Shown: positions 35,024 to 43,323, numbered from the stretch's first letter. The stretch: 64,000 bases of DNA from an uncultured Clostridia bacterium (GCA_944372345.1 CALVYT010000038.1:124001-188000), one strand, 5' to 3'. Made by a program: numbers and translations. Notes: a model not told the origin generated them from the sequence alone.

Positions 35024-36184
35024 ATGAAAAAAAGATTAGGTATATCCGTCGCGCTCATGCTCGTTGCCGCGGCGCTGATAGTTTGTTCCGTTCCCGCGGT
35101 CACGGCGAGCGCCGCCGCTCCCGCGCCCGAACTTGCTTCTCCGTCGTTCATACTCACCGAGGCGGAGACGGGAACGGTGCTTTGCGAGCACAACGCCCGC
35201 GAGCACAGACCGATAGCGAGCATGGTGAAAATAATGACGCTGTTGCTCACGTTTGAAAATATCGGGTCGGGCGCGCTTTCCGAGACCGAAATGATAACCG
35301 CGAGCGAAAACGCGGCGTCTATGGGCGGCAGTCAGGCGTATCTCGACGCGCACGCCGAGTACGAGGTCGGGGAGCTGATAAAAAGCGTTGCGGTAGCGTC
35401 CGCAAACGATTCCTGCGTGGCTCTTGCGGAGAGAATAAGCGGGAGCGTGGACGGATTCGTCGCGGAGATGAATGAAAAAGCAAAGCGGCTCGGTATGGAG
35501 GATACCCATTTCGTGAACTGCACGGGACTGCCCGCGCCCAATCAGTATTCGTGCGCGCGCGACGCGGCGGTAATGTTCGGAGAACTGATCAGGTATGACG
35601 GATTTTTCGGGTATTCGGGGGTGTGGATGTTCGATTTTGCGCATCCGTCCGGCAGAAAGACCGCGCTGACTAATACGAATAAGATGATAAGGTCTTACGA
35701 GGGCTGCGACGGCGGCAAGACGGGATTCACGAACGAAGCCCGGTATTGCCTGAGTGCGACGGCAAAACGCGGAGATACGCGGCTCGTCGGAGTGATCGCG
35801 GGCGCGGAGTCCTCAGCGAAGCGCAATGCCGAAATGGCGGAGCTTTTCGATTACGGGTTTGCCAATTACGAAGTGAAGCAGGTCATTTTCGGCGGGGCGG
35901 AAACGGACGTACGCTACGAAGCCGAAGGCTCCCGTGAAGGTTCGGTCGGGCTTGCTCCCGCGAGCGACGGATTTTATCTTTCCGAGCGCGGCGAGGGCGG
36001 AGAGATCGGATACCGCGTCGAACTGAACGAGCTTAAGTTGCCGATAGCGAAGGGCGCCTCGGCGGGCAGGATATACGCGACGGTCGGCGGCAGGACGGTT
36101 GCTGAAAGCGAACTCGTCACGACGGGCGAACTGAACGAAAAGACTTATCTCGACGTATTGAAAGATATTCTCGACAGGATGTGA
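35024..36184 (+). CDS. D-alanyl-D-alanine carboxypeptidase (PBP5/DacF family)
   Basis: Extracytoplasmic serine-type peptidase that trims the terminal D-Ala of peptidoglycan stem peptides. The start is ATG 35024, with GGAGG upstream; it yields a signal peptide (KKRLGISVALMLVAAALIV). An in-frame ATG at 35000 lies in the hairpin. Active-site motifs are S66-MVK, SAN in VASANDSC, and KTG in GGKTGFTNEA. After about residue 290 comes the PBP5-type C-terminal beta domain, ending in an amphipathic helix (TYLDVLKDILDRM). 386 residues, normal. Position after sporulation genes hints at DacF, but substrate timing is not shown. Confidence 0.92.
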   Translation: MKKRLGISVALMLVAAALIVCSVPAVTASAAAPAPELASPSFILTEAETGTVLCEHNAREHRPIASMVKIMTLLLTFENIGSGALSETEMITASENAASMGGSQAYLDAHAEYEVGELIKSVAVASANDSCVALAERISGSVDGFVAEMNEKAKRLGMEDTHFVNCTGLPAPNQYSCARDAAVMFGELIRYDGFFGYSGVWMFDFAHPSGRKTALTNTNKMIRSYEGCDGGKTGFTNEARYCLSATAKRGDTRLVGVIAGAESSAKRNAEMAELFDYGFANYEVKQVIFGGAETDVRYEAEGSREGSVGLAPASDGFYLSERGEGGEIGYRVELNELKLPIAKGASAGRIYATVGGRTVAESELVTTGELNEKTYLDVLKDILDRM

Positions 36185-36289
36185 ATATGGCGGAGCGGGA
36201 TAACGGCGAAGAACGCGCGATGTCTCCTCACGATCCGCGCACGGCGGGTCGGATTACGGAACGCATCGTAAGGGGCGGATATTGAAACG

Positions 36290-36327
36290 GCGGGCGCGTC
36301 GCAGGATGACCTGCACGGCGCGCCCGC
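36290..36327 (+). other. Long GC-rich stem-loop
   Basis: GCGGGCGCG on the left pairs with CGCGCCCGC on the right, and a smaller inner hairpin GCAGG-ATGA-CCTGC extends the structure. No T-run follows, so it may act with the adjacent terminator or protect a 3' end. Confidence 0.5.
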
Positions 36328-36340
36328 TCTATGCCTTACG

Positions 36341-36368
36341 CCGCGGCGCAAGTGCGCCGCGGTTTTTT
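36341..36368 (+). terminator. Intrinsic terminator after the carboxypeptidase gene
   Basis: CCGCGGCGC and GCGCCGCGG form a perfect 9-base-pair stem around loop AAGT, followed by six T residues. Confidence 0.88.
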
Positions 36369-36406
36369 GCTTTCGCCATAATTCGCGGCGGCGGACGTCA
36401 AAGCGG

Positions 36407-36435
36407 TTGACTATCGGGAAATAAAATGTTATACT
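36407..36435 (+). promoter_or_regulatory. Sigma-A promoter of the M50 protease/scpA/scpB unit
   Basis: TTGACT (36407-36412) and TATACT (36430-36435) with a 17-base spacer; RNA would start near 36442, 37 bases before the TTG start. Confidence 0.78.
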
Positions 36436-36478
36436 TACTTTCACGGATGCGAAAGACCTATACGGCAGGAGAAGATAA

Positions 36479-37255
36479 TTGTATTTCGTAATCAATATCT
36501 GGAATGATATGGGACCCGCTTTTGCCGCGATAGCGCTTATTGCGTTTTTACTTGCGGTGTATTTCGCGATAGTCCCTCACGAGATCGCCCACGGGCTTGC
36601 CGCAAAGTGGAACGGCGATCTTACCGCGCAGGTCAACGGCAGGCTGACGCTCAATCCCGTCGCGCATTTCGACCCGATAGGTTTCGTTATGCTGCTCGTG
36701 ATGGGATTCGGCTATGCCAAACCCGTTCCGGTAAATCCGTATAACTTCAAAGTGCCGCGCCGCGGGCTGTTTATGACGGCGATCGCCGGAGTGACTTATA
36801 ATTTCGCCGCAATGGTAGTCGGCTGTCTGTTCTATGCGCTCTTTTTGAAGATCGGATCTTTCGGCGACAGTGCGGTCGGAGAGTATTTTTACGCATTCTT
36901 TTTATGGTTTTTTCAATTGACGGCGTCGATTAACGTCATGCTCCTGCTTTTCAACATAATTCCGCTCGGACCGCTCGACGGCTTTAAGATCATAGAAGCA
37001 TACGCGCGGCGCGACAATAAATTCATAGATTTTCTGCGCCGCTACGGCAATTATATCCTTGTCGCGCTGTTCGTGCTGCATATCGCGGTCTATTATATTT
37101 CCGCATATGTCGCCGCGGCCGAATGGCTGCGCTATATCGACATTCTCGGGCTGTATCTTGATTACGGCACTATCGGAGTGGCGGGAAGCGTGCAGCAGCT
37201 GTTCAATCTGATGTTCGGGCTCAATGTGTCGGGCTGGACGATGTGGGGGATATGA
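36479..37255 (+). CDS. Site-2 protease-like zinc metalloprotease (M50), compact form
   Basis: Intramembrane protease of 258 residues without a PDZ or CBS domain, similar to YdiL/SpoIVFB-like minimal forms common beside scpA in Clostridia. The start is TTG 36479, supported by CAGGAGA just upstream. Zinc ligands are in VPHEIAHG near residue 34-38 and in the helix FNIIPLGPLDGFKI. About six hydrophobic segments. The conserved AKPVPVNPYNFKVPRRG loop follows the first active-site helix. Substrate unknown. Confidence 0.88.
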   Translation: MYFVINIWNDMGPAFAAIALIAFLLAVYFAIVPHEIAHGLAAKWNGDLTAQVNGRLTLNPVAHFDPIGFVMLLVMGFGYAKPVPVNPYNFKVPRRGLFMTAIAGVTYNFAAMVVGCLFYALFLKIGSFGDSAVGEYFYAFFLWFFQLTASINVMLLLFNIIPLGPLDGFKIIEAYARRDNKFIDFLRRYGNYILVALFVLHIAVYYISAYVAAAEWLRYIDILGLYLDYGTIGVAGSVQQLFNLMFGLNVSGWTMWGI

Positions 37256-37307
37256 CGTCGGCATCGTGATTTAGAAGATACGGAGCGCGCGTTTCGCGCG
37301 ACAGGTA

Positions 37308-38117
37308 ATGGACGAAGAAGAAGTAAAAGACTACGAACTCGACGAGGATGCGCTGGAAGAAGAAAGCGGATACCGCGTCAAACTCGATTCATTCGAGGGG
37401 CCGCTCGACCTGCTCCTCCATCTGATCAAGCGGTCGAAGATCCGGATATGCGATATTTTCGTTTCGGATATCACCGGGCAGTTTCTCGAATTCATCGAGC
37501 GTGATATTGACAGCGTGGATATTGATAAAGCCTCCGAGTTTTTCGGAATGGCGGCATATCTGCTCGAGATCAAGGCGAAAGCGCTGCTCCCGAAACCGGA
37601 AACTCCGCAGGGAGAGACGGAAGAGGACGACGGCAGCGAACTCATACGCAGGCTGGAAGAATACGAGCTGTATAAAGCAGAAACGGAAAAACTCAAAGCC
37701 CGCGAGACCGTGGATACGTTCTCACGCGCTCCGGATATGAGCGTCGGAGACGAGCGCACTGTGCTTCGCGATATGACGATGGACGGACTTTACGAGGCGC
37801 TGCGCAAGATATTCGAAAGGGCGGAGCGGCGTTCGCTCGACAAGACGCCCAAGGAGATCGTCCGCGACCCGTTCACCGTCGAGGAGAAGCAGGTGTTCAT
37901 CCGCCGCACTCTCGACGAGCGCGACAGCGTGCATTTCGACGAGCTGTTCGGAGAGGACGCGACGAAGAGCGAAGTGATAACGACCTTTCAGGCGCTGCTC
38001 GAACTGATGAAACTGCAATTTCTGACTGCTCGGCAGGAGGAAGTTTTCGGCGATATTTATCTCGTGAAGATACATACGGAGGACAATCGGTCCGCCGCCG
38101 AAACGGCGGGGAGCTGA
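37308..38117 (+). CDS. scpA: Segregation and condensation protein A (kleisin)
   Basis: Kleisin subunit of the SMC-ScpAB condensin that compacts the chromosome and helps segregation. ATG at 37308. The 269 residues start with an acidic 20-residue extension and then the family block YRVKLDSFEGPLDLLLHLI, followed by DITGQFLEF, SEFFGMAAYLLEIKAKALLP and a winged-helix C-terminus ending EVFGDIYL. A GCGCGCG-TTT-CGCGCG hairpin lies just upstream in the gap. Confidence 0.96.
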   Translation: MDEEEVKDYELDEDALEEESGYRVKLDSFEGPLDLLLHLIKRSKIRICDIFVSDITGQFLEFIERDIDSVDIDKASEFFGMAAYLLEIKAKALLPKPETPQGETEEDDGSELIRRLEEYELYKAETEKLKARETVDTFSRAPDMSVGDERTVLRDMTMDGLYEALRKIFERAERRSLDKTPKEIVRDPFTVEEKQVFIRRTLDERDSVHFDELFGEDATKSEVITTFQALLELMKLQFLTARQEEVFGDIYLVKIHTEDNRSAAETAGS

Positions 38118-38125
38118 TATTTGTT

Positions 38126-38842
38126 ATGGATATAGAAAAGATCGACAATGTGCTCGAATCGCTGCTCTTCCTTTCGGGAGAGCCGCTCAAAGCGGAAACG
38201 ATAGCGGAAACGCTCGATTTGCAGAAGAGCGAGATCAAGGCCGCGGTCTCGCGGCTCAAAAAGAAGTACGGCGGCAAATGCGGCATCCATCTTCTCGAAT
38301 ACAACGGAAAGCTGCAATTCGGGACTAATCCCGCTTATAAGGACGAAGTCGCGGCGGTGCTCAACCCCATACGCGAAAAGGAGCTTTCCAAAGCCACCCT
38401 CGAAACGATAGCCATCGTCGCATACAAACAGCCGGTGACCAAGCTGGAAGTGGAATCCATACGCGGCGTCAACTGCGACTATACTATGCAGACGCTGCTT
38501 TCGCTCGGTCTGATAGAAGTCGTGGGGCGCAAAGAGGCGATAGGCAATCCGAAGCTGTACGGCACTACGGACGAGTTCCTCAAACGGTTCAGACTGGAAA
38601 GCATAGACAAACTGCCCGATTATGACGACCTGATCCGCAGCATAGAAGAACTGAAAAGCAGACAGGTGGAAAGCGACAGCCTTTACAACGAGTTCGAGAT
38701 ACCCGACGAACAGCCTCCCGAGTTTCTGCAGGGCGAAGAGGTGGAGAAAGTGGAACTCCCGCTCGAAGCCGCGGCGACGCTCACTCCCGCGGCGGAAGAA
38801 GAGAGCAAGGAGCCGCCGCAGCAAAAAGAGCAGCCTCAATAA
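38126..38842 (+). CDS. scpB: Segregation and condensation protein B
   Basis: Paired winged-helix partner of ScpA. 238 residues with VLESLLFLSGEPLKAETIAE at the N-terminus, LNPIREKELSKATLETIAIV, AYKQPVTKLEVESIRGVNCD and the LYGTTDEFLKRF block. The last 50 residues form an acidic Glu/Pro tail. Starts 9 bases after scpA. Confidence 0.96.
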   Translation: MDIEKIDNVLESLLFLSGEPLKAETIAETLDLQKSEIKAAVSRLKKKYGGKCGIHLLEYNGKLQFGTNPAYKDEVAAVLNPIREKELSKATLETIAIVAYKQPVTKLEVESIRGVNCDYTMQTLLSLGLIEVVGRKEAIGNPKLYGTTDEFLKRFRLESIDKLPDYDDLIRSIEELKSRQVESDSLYNEFEIPDEQPPEFLQGEEVEKVELPLEAAATLTPAAEEESKEPPQQKEQPQ

Positions 38843-38871
38843 GATATTAAATTAAATATGATAAATTCCGT

Positions 38872-38906
38872 AAAAACCGGCACACTAAACGTATGTCGGT
38901 TTTTTT
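38872..38906 (+). terminator. Intrinsic terminator overlapping the start of the DUF2953 gene
   Basis: AAAAACCGGCA (38872-38882) pairs with TGTCGGTTTTT (38894-38904) around an 11-base loop, followed by more T residues. The 3' arm and T-run are the first codons of the next frame. Confidence 0.7.
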
Positions 38907-39480
38907 GACTGTCGCGGTGATAGTTATTTCCGCGCTTTGCGGAGAATGGCGTATGAGCGTGCGTTTTTACGCCGACTTGCTCGCCAACGAAGCGAGAGCG
39001 GAAATATATGTGTTCGGGCTCAGCGTAAAGCGCGTGCGGCTGGCGTTCGGCGGATTTTCTTTCGTCGCGGGCTGTTTGTGGATAGAAGTCAACGGAGAGC
39101 GCAAGGGGATCGCCGTTGGAAAAGGCGGCGACGGGATAACGAAATATATGAAGAACCCGTTCGCGCGGTCGGTGGACGTGAAATACCTGCGCGCAGACGC
39201 GCTCATAGGCGCGGACGGATTCGATTTTGTAACGGCGGTCGCCGTATATGCGGCGCGGCTCGCCGCGGACGTCGCGGTCGGTCTGCTGCGGGGTATGCAG
39301 CAGGCGGCGTTCGAGCGGCATATAATGCCCGTATTCGGAAAAAACAGCGCGAAGATAAGCCTGTTCGGCATAATCTGCGCCGTTCCGGCAAATATTATAT
39401 CCGGGTTCGCTGCCGCCGCGATAAAGAAAGCGCGCGTCGGGCAGACGGCACGGAGGGCAAAAAGTGATATTAGGCGATGA
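38893..39480 (+). CDS. DUF2953-like protein
   Basis: Conserved clostridial protein of unknown function, always near scpB and ytfJ, possibly sporulation-linked. The 195 residues open with a short membrane segment (VFLTVAVIVISALCG) and a beta-rich RVRLAFGGFSFVAGCLWIEV region. A hydrophobic tail segment near residues 160-180 follows. The ATG at 38893 lies in a terminator hairpin and has no ribosome site; ATG at 38953 (MSVRFYADLL) is an alternative that would remove the membrane segment. Family assignment rests mainly on gene order and topology. Confidence 0.65.
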   Translation: MSVFLTVAVIVISALCGEWRMSVRFYADLLANEARAEIYVFGLSVKRVRLAFGGFSFVAGCLWIEVNGERKGIAVGKGGDGITKYMKNPFARSVDVKYLRADALIGADGFDFVTAVAVYAARLAADVAVGLLRGMQQAAFERHIMPVFGKNSAKISLFGIICAVPANIISGFAAAAIKKARVGQTARRAKSDIRR

Positions 39481-39844
39481 ACGTAAACCCGTGGAAAGGG
39501 TGGTGGAGACCGCGTTTGCCGGAGTGAAAAGGCTGATAGACGCGGATACCGTGATGGGCAAGCCGATGGAGCTTGACGACGGAACGTGCGTGATCCCCGT
39601 GAGCAGGGTCACTATGGGCATGCTGACGGGAGGGGGAGAATACGACGGACAGCCGCGTTCTGAATACCCGTTCGCGGGCGGCAGCGGAATGGGCGCGAGC
39701 GTCGTTCCGATAGGCTTTCTCGTGAGAAAAAACGGCAGTTTCAAAGTGGTGCGTATGTCGGAAAGCACATTGCTTGAAAAGGCGCTTTCCGTCCTGCCCG
39801 ATATTACGGAGGCGATAGCGGATGCGGCTGCCTGCAAGAAATAG
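39464..39844 (+). CDS. ytfJ: GerW/YtfJ family sporulation protein
   Basis: Spore protein needed in Bacillus for access of the germination lytic enzyme SleB to its substrate. GTG at 39464 follows CGGAGGG. The 126 residues carry the family pattern TVMGKPMELDDGTCVIPVSR, a glycine-rich FAGGSGMGASVVPIGFLV and the SVLPDITEAI C-terminus. It overlaps DUF2953 by 17 bases and the next gene by 23. Confidence 0.92.
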   Translation: MILGDERKPVERVVETAFAGVKRLIDADTVMGKPMELDDGTCVIPVSRVTMGMLTGGGEYDGQPRSEYPFAGGSGMGASVVPIGFLVRKNGSFKVVRMSESTLLEKALSVLPDITEAIADAAACKK

Positions 39845-40658
39845 AACGCCGCTGTACGCGTCGCTGTTGTGCGCGCTCATACTTGTCGCTTTCGTAGCGC
39901 CGCGTTTTTCCGCACTGCGGGCGGAGGCGTACTCCACGAGCGCGCGCTGCGCGATAGTCGTCGACGCAACCGACGGGCGGGCGCTTTACGTCAAAAACGC
40001 GGACGAAAAACGTCCTATAGCGAGCACGACGAAAATACTGACGGCGATAACCGTTATCGAAAATACCGAGGATCTCGAACGCGTCGTGACTGTCCCCGAT
40101 GAAGCGGTGGGCGTCGAGGGCAGTTCGATATATCTCCGCAAGGGAGAACGGATGAGGATCATAGATCTTCTGTACGGGCTTATGCTGCGTTCGGGAAACG
40201 ACAGCGCGGAAGCGCTCGCTATCCTGACGTCGGGCAGTGTCGGCAGGTTCGTATTATTGATGAACAAGACGGCAAGGCGTGCGGGGGCGGCGGATTCGCA
40301 TTTCGCCAATCCGCACGGACTGCCGTGTGAAGATCATTATTCGACCGCGCGCGACCTTGCTCTCATATCAGCATATGCCATGCGTGACGTGACGTTCCGC
40401 AAGATCGTTTCTTCTAAGTCGTATACGTTTACCGAGGAAGGAGATACGGAACGGCGCACGTTCGTGAACAAGAACAAAATACTTTCCATGCTCGAAGGCG
40501 GCAGCGGACTGAAAACGGGCTATACGAAAGAAGCTGGCAGATGTCTCGTTGCGTCCGCCGAAAGAGATGGGAGGGAAATAATATGCGTGGTCCTCGACTG
40601 CGGTCCTATGTTCGAGGAATGCTGCTCGATGATAAACGAGGCGTTCGCGGCGTCGTAA
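39822..40658 (+). CDS. D-alanyl-D-alanine carboxypeptidase (PBP5-like, short)
   Basis: Second serine-type carboxypeptidase of the window. The 278 residues have a signal peptide (LYASLLCALILVAFVAP), S68-TTK71, the SGN motif in LRSGNDSAEAL, and KTG in SGLKTGYTKEAGRC. It lacks the C-terminal beta domain and anchor of the first copy at 35024, so it may be freely secreted. Location after ytfJ is common in Clostridia, where the homologue is called DacB and works on spore cortex peptidoglycan; that role is inference. Confidence 0.92.
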   Translation: MRLPARNRTPLYASLLCALILVAFVAPRFSALRAEAYSTSARCAIVVDATDGRALYVKNADEKRPIASTTKILTAITVIENTEDLERVVTVPDEAVGVEGSSIYLRKGERMRIIDLLYGLMLRSGNDSAEALAILTSGSVGRFVLLMNKTARRAGAADSHFANPHGLPCEDHYSTARDLALISAYAMRDVTFRKIVSSKSYTFTEEGDTERRTFVNKNKILSMLEGGSGLKTGYTKEAGRCLVASAERDGREIICVVLDCGPMFEECCSMINEAFAAS

Positions 40659-40687
40659 AAACGCGGCTATGCGGAATAACCGCGTTT
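40659..40687 (+). terminator. Weak intrinsic terminator before rluB
   Basis: AAACGCGG and CCGCGTTT form an 8-base-pair stem with a 13-base loop and only TTTATC downstream. It separates the carboxypeptidase unit from the rluB promoter. Confidence 0.5.
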
Positions 40688-40693
40688 ATCGGC

Positions 40694-40722
40694 TTGATTT
40701 TTCTCCGTTTATCCGTTATAAT
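40694..40722 (+). promoter_or_regulatory. Sigma-A promoter of rluB with almost no leader
   Basis: TTGATT (40694-40699) and TATAAT (40717-40722) with 17 bases between. The rluB ATG at 40732 lies nine bases after the -10 box, leaving a leader of about 2-4 bases. Confidence 0.75.
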
Positions 40723-40731
40723 GAAGTTATT

Positions 40732-41448
40732 ATGCGGATAAATAAATATCTGGCGGAGTGCGGGCTCGCAAGCCGCCGCAAATGCGAAGAATTCATCACG
40801 GACGGAAAAGTGTCCGTAAACGGGACGGTGGTGACCGATCTCGCCACGCAGATAAGCGCTTCCGACGTCGTGACCGTCGGCGGGAAGCGCGTTTCTCCCG
40901 TGACGAAGCACGTCTATCTTATGATGAACAAGCCCAAGGGCTGCGTGACCACCGTTTCGGACGACCGCGGCAGAAAGACGGTGATAGACATAGTCCGCGC
41001 CGATTTTCCCGATACGCGGCTCTTTCCCGTCGGCAGGCTCGATTACGATACGGAAGGTCTGCTTATTTTGACTACGGACGGCGATCTGTGCAACCGCATA
41101 ACCCATCCGAGCAGCGAGATAGAAAAAATTTACGTCGCCAAAATAGAGGGACAGATATCCGAAAGCGAGCTTGCCGCCGTCCGCAAGGGCGTGACGATAG
41201 GCGGGCGCACTACGGGCAGATGCCGCGCGAAGAGGACGGCGTACGATCCCAAGACGGACATAACGACGATAGAGATAGCCGTGCACGAGGGAATGAACAG
41301 AGAGGTGCGGCGGATTTTCGAGGCTGTGGGAAAGACGGTCACGTTCTTAAAGCGCATCGCGATAGGCGATCTGCGTATGCGCGGGGTGGACCGAGGCTCT
41401 TACCGCAGGCTGACGAAAGAGGAAACGGAATATCTTAAAAATATGTAA
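40732..41448 (+). CDS. rluB: 23S rRNA pseudouridine synthase (RluB/RsuA family)
   Basis: Modifies a uridine in the large or small rRNA. ATG at 40732 gives MRINKYLAECGLASRRKCEEF, the S4-like RNA-binding domain at the N-terminus. The catalytic Asp is in GRLDYDTEGLLILTTDGDL near residue 105, and MNREVRRIFEAVGKTVTFLKR ends the catalytic domain in the usual way. 238 residues, family length. No Shine-Dalgarno is visible. RluB is preferred over RsuA on gene order (scpAB cluster). Confidence 0.92.
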   Translation: MRINKYLAECGLASRRKCEEFITDGKVSVNGTVVTDLATQISASDVVTVGGKRVSPVTKHVYLMMNKPKGCVTTVSDDRGRKTVIDIVRADFPDTRLFPVGRLDYDTEGLLILTTDGDLCNRITHPSSEIEKIYVAKIEGQISESELAAVRKGVTIGGRTTGRCRAKRTAYDPKTDITTIEIAVHEGMNREVRRIFEAVGKTVTFLKRIAIGDLRMRGVDRGSYRRLTKEETEYLKNM

Positions 41449-41482
41449 AAACAAAATTAAATGTCAAACGGGGGATAATTGC

Positions 41483-41511
41483 TTGTTTTTCATTTTTTTT
41501 TGTTGTATACT
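41483..41511 (+). promoter_or_regulatory. Sigma-A promoter of the decarboxylase operon
   Basis: TTGTTT (41483-41488) and TATACT (41506-41511) with a 17-base, T-rich spacer precede a 36-base leader with GGAGG. The promoter stands alone in a 98-base gap, consistent with an independently inserted operon. Confidence 0.65.
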
Positions 41512-41546
41512 TTTACGGTAAGGAATATATTTCGGAGGTTTGATAA

Positions 41547-42905
41547 ATGAGTACCGGATTGAAAAGCGCGCTCGGTTCAGGCGCGCGCGTAACGAAAAAA
41601 GTACGCGCGGTCGTGGATTCCGTTATCGACGAGCAGTCGTTCGTCGAACTCGGCGCATTTATGGGCGGAGCAAACGAACTCGGCGAATACAGGGGTGAAG
41701 GCATCTATTGCGGACTTGCAACGATAGACGGCAGGGACGTCGCAGTGCTTGCCGTCAATCCCGAAGTGTTCTCCGGCGGTATTTCGCGCAAGGGCGCGGA
41801 AAAGGCGGCGGGTCTGGTCAGGCGCGCCTGCGACGCCGGTCTGCCTCTCGTTTCGTTTATAGATTCCGCGGGCGCGCGCGTCCTCGAGGGCGTGGATGCT
41901 CTCGACGGATACGACGCGATACTTTCCGCATATTGCAAAGCGTACGGAAGAGTTCCCGTGATCACGGCGGTGACCGGCAAGTGCTACGGTATGCTGACGT
42001 ACCTTTCGGGCTTTTCCGATCTTTTCATAGCCGTCGAAAAGGCGGGCATATCCACCGCCGCACCTCTCGTCATATCGGGAGAAAAGGGCAAGGACTGCTC
42101 CAAAGCCAAAGTGCACTACTCGACGAGCGGTGCGGTCACCAATCTCGTAAAGGACGTTTCCGAACTGCGCGGGCTTATCACCGACGCGCTCGCGAGACTG
42201 TGCGACGGCGTCGGCGGGACGGACGACGATCCCAACCGCGTATGCGACGATCTTAAAACCTCGTCCGGAGTACGCGCCGTGATATCTTCCGCATTCGACG
42301 CCGGCAGCGCGCTCGAACTCCGCGGCGGGATCGCGCGTGAAGCCGTGACGGCGTTCGCGTCGCTGGACGGCATCACTGTCGCCTGCGTCGGCGTGGAGGG
42401 CAAGCTGACGGCGAAAGGCGCAGCCAAAATAGCCGACTTTCTCAACACGGCGGATAATGCGGGCATACCCGTAGTCAATCTCGTCGCCTGCACGGGCACG
42501 GTGGCAGACGCGGCGGAGGAAACGGGCGAGCTGATAAGGAACGTCGGAGATCTCGTCTATACTTACGATAATCTCGACGTCGCGAAGATAACTCTCGTTT
42601 GCGGCAAGACCTCGGGTGCGGGATACACTATATTCGCTTCGCGCAGCGCGTGCGACTATGTGATCGCGTGGGAAAAGGCGGCGATCTCTCCGATGGAGAG
42701 CAAAGCCGCGGCATATATGCTCTACGGCAAACAGATCGCCAAGGCGAAAAACGCCGCCGCGGCGGAAAGAAAGTTCGCAAAGGTATACGCGGACGATAAC
42801 AGCGCAATGGAAGCCGCGGAAAAGGGCTACGTCGATATGGTGATCGTTCCGCAGCATACCCGTCAGTATCTGATAGCGTCGCTCCGTGCGATGATAAAGG
42901 GGTAA
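41547..42905 (+). CDS. Carboxyl transferase domain protein (MmdA/acyl-CoA carboxylase beta type)
   Basis: Biotin-dependent carboxyltransferase of the crotonase fold. ATG at 41547 follows CGGAGG. The 452 residues are shorter than MmdA (about 510) and divergent, but keep the core pattern FIDSAGARVLEGVDALDGYD of the first half and AGIPVVNLVACTGTVADAAEE and GKTSGAGYTIFAS in the second. The usual GG-Y-S oxyanion stretch of MmdA reads differently (AGISTAAPLVIS). It probably takes a carboxyl group from an acyl-CoA to the biotin protein encoded next door; the acyl-CoA cannot be told from sequence. First gene of a five-gene operon. Confidence 0.78.
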   Translation: MSTGLKSALGSGARVTKKVRAVVDSVIDEQSFVELGAFMGGANELGEYRGEGIYCGLATIDGRDVAVLAVNPEVFSGGISRKGAEKAAGLVRRACDAGLPLVSFIDSAGARVLEGVDALDGYDAILSAYCKAYGRVPVITAVTGKCYGMLTYLSGFSDLFIAVEKAGISTAAPLVISGEKGKDCSKAKVHYSTSGAVTNLVKDVSELRGLITDALARLCDGVGGTDDDPNRVCDDLKTSSGVRAVISSAFDAGSALELRGGIAREAVTAFASLDGITVACVGVEGKLTAKGAAKIADFLNTADNAGIPVVNLVACTGTVADAAEETGELIRNVGDLVYTYDNLDVAKITLVCGKTSGAGYTIFASRSACDYVIAWEKAAISPMESKAAAYMLYGKQIAKAKNAAAAERKFAKVYADDNSAMEAAEKGYVDMVIVPQHTRQYLIASLRAMIKG

Positions 42906-42908
42906 ACT

Positions 42909-43307
42909 ATGTTCGGACTTATTCGGCTTTTTAGCGAAGCGGGAGAAACCGCCGGCGGCGCGGCGGAGACCGCCGACGAGGTGTATGGCGTAGGCACGAT
43001 GGCGCTTTACAGTGTGATAGGATTCGTGCTTGTCATAGCGGTATTGATACTGCTCATCGTGCTTCTCGTGGTGTTCTCCAAAATACTGAACGCGATCCCG
43101 AGCGGAAAAACCAGGCAGGAAAAGCGGCAGCCTGCGGCTGTGCAGCCATCCGCTCCCGCGGCGTCGGACGACGTCGAAGCGGAGACCGTAGCCGCGATAA
43201 CGGCGGCAATTGCGGCATATTACGACGGCGCGCCTGCGGCTGCGCAGTCTGCGGACGAGGACGATATACCCGTTCCGTTCGTGATCAGATCCATCAGAAA
43301 ACTTTAA
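42909..43307 (+). CDS. oadG: Sodium pump decarboxylase gamma subunit (OadG family)
   Basis: Small assembly subunit of Na+-translocating decarboxylases. 132 residues: one membrane helix (YSVIGFVLVIAVLILLIVLLVVF), a Pro/Ala-rich linker and the family end AAITAAIAAYYDG with VPFVIRSIRKL. Starts 4 bases after the carboxyltransferase. The gamma subunit links the beta membrane pump to the carboxyltransferase and may bind zinc near its C-terminus in known members. Confidence 0.85.
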   Translation: MFGLIRLFSEAGETAGGAAETADEVYGVGTMALYSVIGFVLVIAVLILLIVLLVVFSKILNAIPSGKTRQEKRQPAAVQPSAPAASDDVEAETVAAITAAIAAYYDGAPAAAQSADEDDIPVPFVIRSIRKL

Positions 43308-43323
43308 CGGAGGAAATATTAAA

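Larger units (their letters stand above)
36185..36478 (+). other. Non-coding region between the carboxypeptidase and the M50 protease
   Basis: The 294 bases contain two hairpins (36290-36327 and the terminator 36341-36368) and a promoter (36407-36435). A 32-codon open frame at 36187-36285 has no recognisable sequence or ribosome site, and I do not call it. Confidence 0.6.

Noticed and set aside
36187-36285. A 32-codon frame directly after the carboxypeptidase gene
   Set aside because: No ribosome site, no recognisable sequence, and it runs toward the hairpin region.
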